Below are positions 4,801 to 5,633 of a stretch of 5,633 nucleotides of DNA, piece by piece. Each line of letters starts with the position of its first letter. Positions within the stretch are counted from its first letter, which is position 1. The stretch comes from Candidatus Saccharimonadia bacterium (GTDB lineage: Bacteria; Patescibacteriota; Saccharimonadia; Saccharimonadales; Saccharimonadaceae): contig JALRDS010000022.1 of the NCBI GenBank assembly GCA_023259925.1, forward strand, positions 1 to 5,633, read 5' to 3'. The translations under genes were made by a program, and so were the position numbers. The notes under the pieces are model-generated. The model worked only from the letters and a program-made list of their open reading frames with translations, did not search any database and had not been told where the DNA came from.

Positions 4801-4809
4801 ACTATACCA
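4801..4809 (-). promoter_or_regulatory. Extended -10 promoter of the pilin gene, leaderless
   Basis: On the minus strand TGG precedes TATAGT (4806-4801), a TGn-extended -10. Six bases then separate it from the ATG at 4794, so transcription should start at the A of the start codon. ATGACA lies upstream, but its spacing (14 bp) is too short for a normal -35. No Shine-Dalgarno is visible. The element lies in the 17-base gap after the priA stop codon. Confidence 0.5.
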
Positions 4810-4811
4810 CG

Positions 4812-5633
4812 TTACAAAAGTGTCATCGGGTCTAATTCGTATTGCCAATGGGTGGGTGGAAGATGTTTGAGGGCATCAGTAAGGTAGGCTCGTTTAGGTG
4901 ATTTTAACACAAGCTGCCAGCGATAACTGCCGCCGGCTCGTTCGTAGAAACTAGGGGCGGGCCCGAGAATCTCTACCGAACTAGGGAGGGCAGATCGCAA
5001 GACGCCTGCAAGTGCTTTTGTATTTTTTATAGCAGTGGCTTCGGTTTTGTATGAGCATTGTAGTTTTAGCAGGTAGCTGTACGGTGGGAAGTTTGCGCGT
5101 TGACGCTGCGCGAGGGTGAGTTGCTTGAAGCTAGCGTAATCTTGCTTGAGGCCAAGTGCGATCGCTGGGTGAGTTGGTTGATAGCTTTGAACAGTCACCG
5201 TGGTGGGGTGATTTGCACGACCAACCCGCCCTACTACCTGGGCAAGTAGCTGAAAAGTCCTTTCTGAAGATATGTAATCAGGCAGACTCAAGCCGGCATC
5301 AGCTTGTACCACAATAACTGATTCTAAGAGTGGCAAATCGAGCCCCTTAGCGATGACCTGAGTGCCGATAATTACCTGGATGTCTCCATTGTACAGTTCC
5401 TTATACCGAGTGTTCACAGTACTTTCGTTATCGGAGTCGCCGTCGAAGCGCATAACAGTAAGCTTGGGGTACAGGCGTTTTATTTCAGACTCAATCAGTT
5501 TCGTGCCGATTCCTTTATGGATTATGTGCGCGCCGTGGCATTCCGGGCAATTCGTAGGCACTCGTGTAGTAAAATTGCAGATATGGCAGCGCAATTGGTG
5601 AGCATCGGCATGAAGCGTTAACGGTACGAAGCA
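4812..5633 (-). CDS. priA: Primosomal helicase PriA, C-terminal part
   Basis: The gene enters from the right edge; the last 273 residues are visible. PriA is a superfamily 2 DNA helicase that recognises stalled or repaired forks and reloads the replisome. The fragment starts at the last Cys of the first zinc site (CFVPLTLH) and carries the second zinc site with Cys16, Cys19, Cys29 and Cys32 (CHIC, then CPEC). Helicase motif V is IGTQVIAKGLDLP (89-101), followed by ADAGLSLPDY and SERTFQLL. Motif VI reads QVVGRVGR (132-139), where most PriA have QVAGRAGR; the arginines are kept. The C-terminal domain shows GPAPSFYERAGGSYRWQLVLK (224-244) and ends ELDPMTLL, matching the family's usual DxDP end. 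The N-terminal DNA-binding and Walker A/B parts lie outside the window. It precedes the pilin gene by 17 bases. The identification is secure. Confidence 0.95.
   Translation of the reverse strand, partial: CFVPLTLHADAHQLRCHICNFTTRVPTNCPECHGAHIIHKGIGTKLIESEIKRLYPKLTVMRFDGDSDNESTVNTRYKELYNGDIQVIIGTQVIAKGLDLPLLESVIVVQADAGLSLPDYISSERTFQLLAQVVGRVGRANHPTTVTVQSYQPTHPAIALGLKQDYASFKQLTLAQRQRANFPPYSYLLKLQCSYKTEATAIKNTKALAGVLRSALPSSVEILGPAPSFYERAGGSYRWQLVLKSPKRAYLTDALKHLPPTHWQYELDPMTLL

Overview
The window looks like a piece of a Patescibacteria (CPR) genome, most probably Candidatus Saccharibacteria (TM7). This rests on a DUF5663-like small protein, a large charged protein with a Gly/Ala-rich hydrophobic segment and a TSP3-like Asp motif, a CPR-style type IV pilin, and a priA / def / fmt gene order. 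It is an assignment by family knowledge, not by a search. All six genes with a visible stop end in TAA or TAG and contain no in-frame TGA, so the standard bacterial code (table 11) fits and the TGA=Gly code of Gracilibacteria/SR1 does not. Most of the window has mixed codon usage at moderate GC. The first ~135 bases do not: they are about 70% GC, and all 30 visible codons of the leftmost gene end in G or C.

Layout. Bases 1-91 (minus) hold the first 30 codons of an unrecognised high-GC gene running off the left edge. Bases 92-457 hold no convincing gene. They contain a series of inverted repeats (118-323) and, at 337-410, two back-to-back promoters pointing away from each other. The plus-strand promoter serves a 586-residue putative membrane protein (458-2218) that ends at a hairpin terminator. 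A second promoter follows at once and drives a 158-residue DUF5663-like protein (2316-2792), which ends at a terminator probably shared with the converging minus-strand genes.

The minus strand from the right edge carries the C-terminal 273 residues of PriA (replication restart helicase), a small type IV pilin-like protein, peptide deformylase (def) and methionyl-tRNA formyltransferase (fmt). Fmt formylates initiator Met-tRNA and Def removes the formyl group from new proteins, so these two act as a pair; their genes overlap by 17 bases. priA-def-fmt is a common bacterial cluster, and here the pilin gene sits between priA and def. The pilin and def genes both appear to have promoters so close to their ATG that the mRNAs would be leaderless or nearly so.

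The parts most worth a second look are the large Gly-zipper/TSP3-like protein, the structured intergenic region with divergent promoters, the abrupt composition change at the left edge (transferred DNA or an assembly join), and the inserted pilin with the apparent leaderless starts. I see no CRISPR array, tRNA, rRNA, transposase or recognisable defence system.
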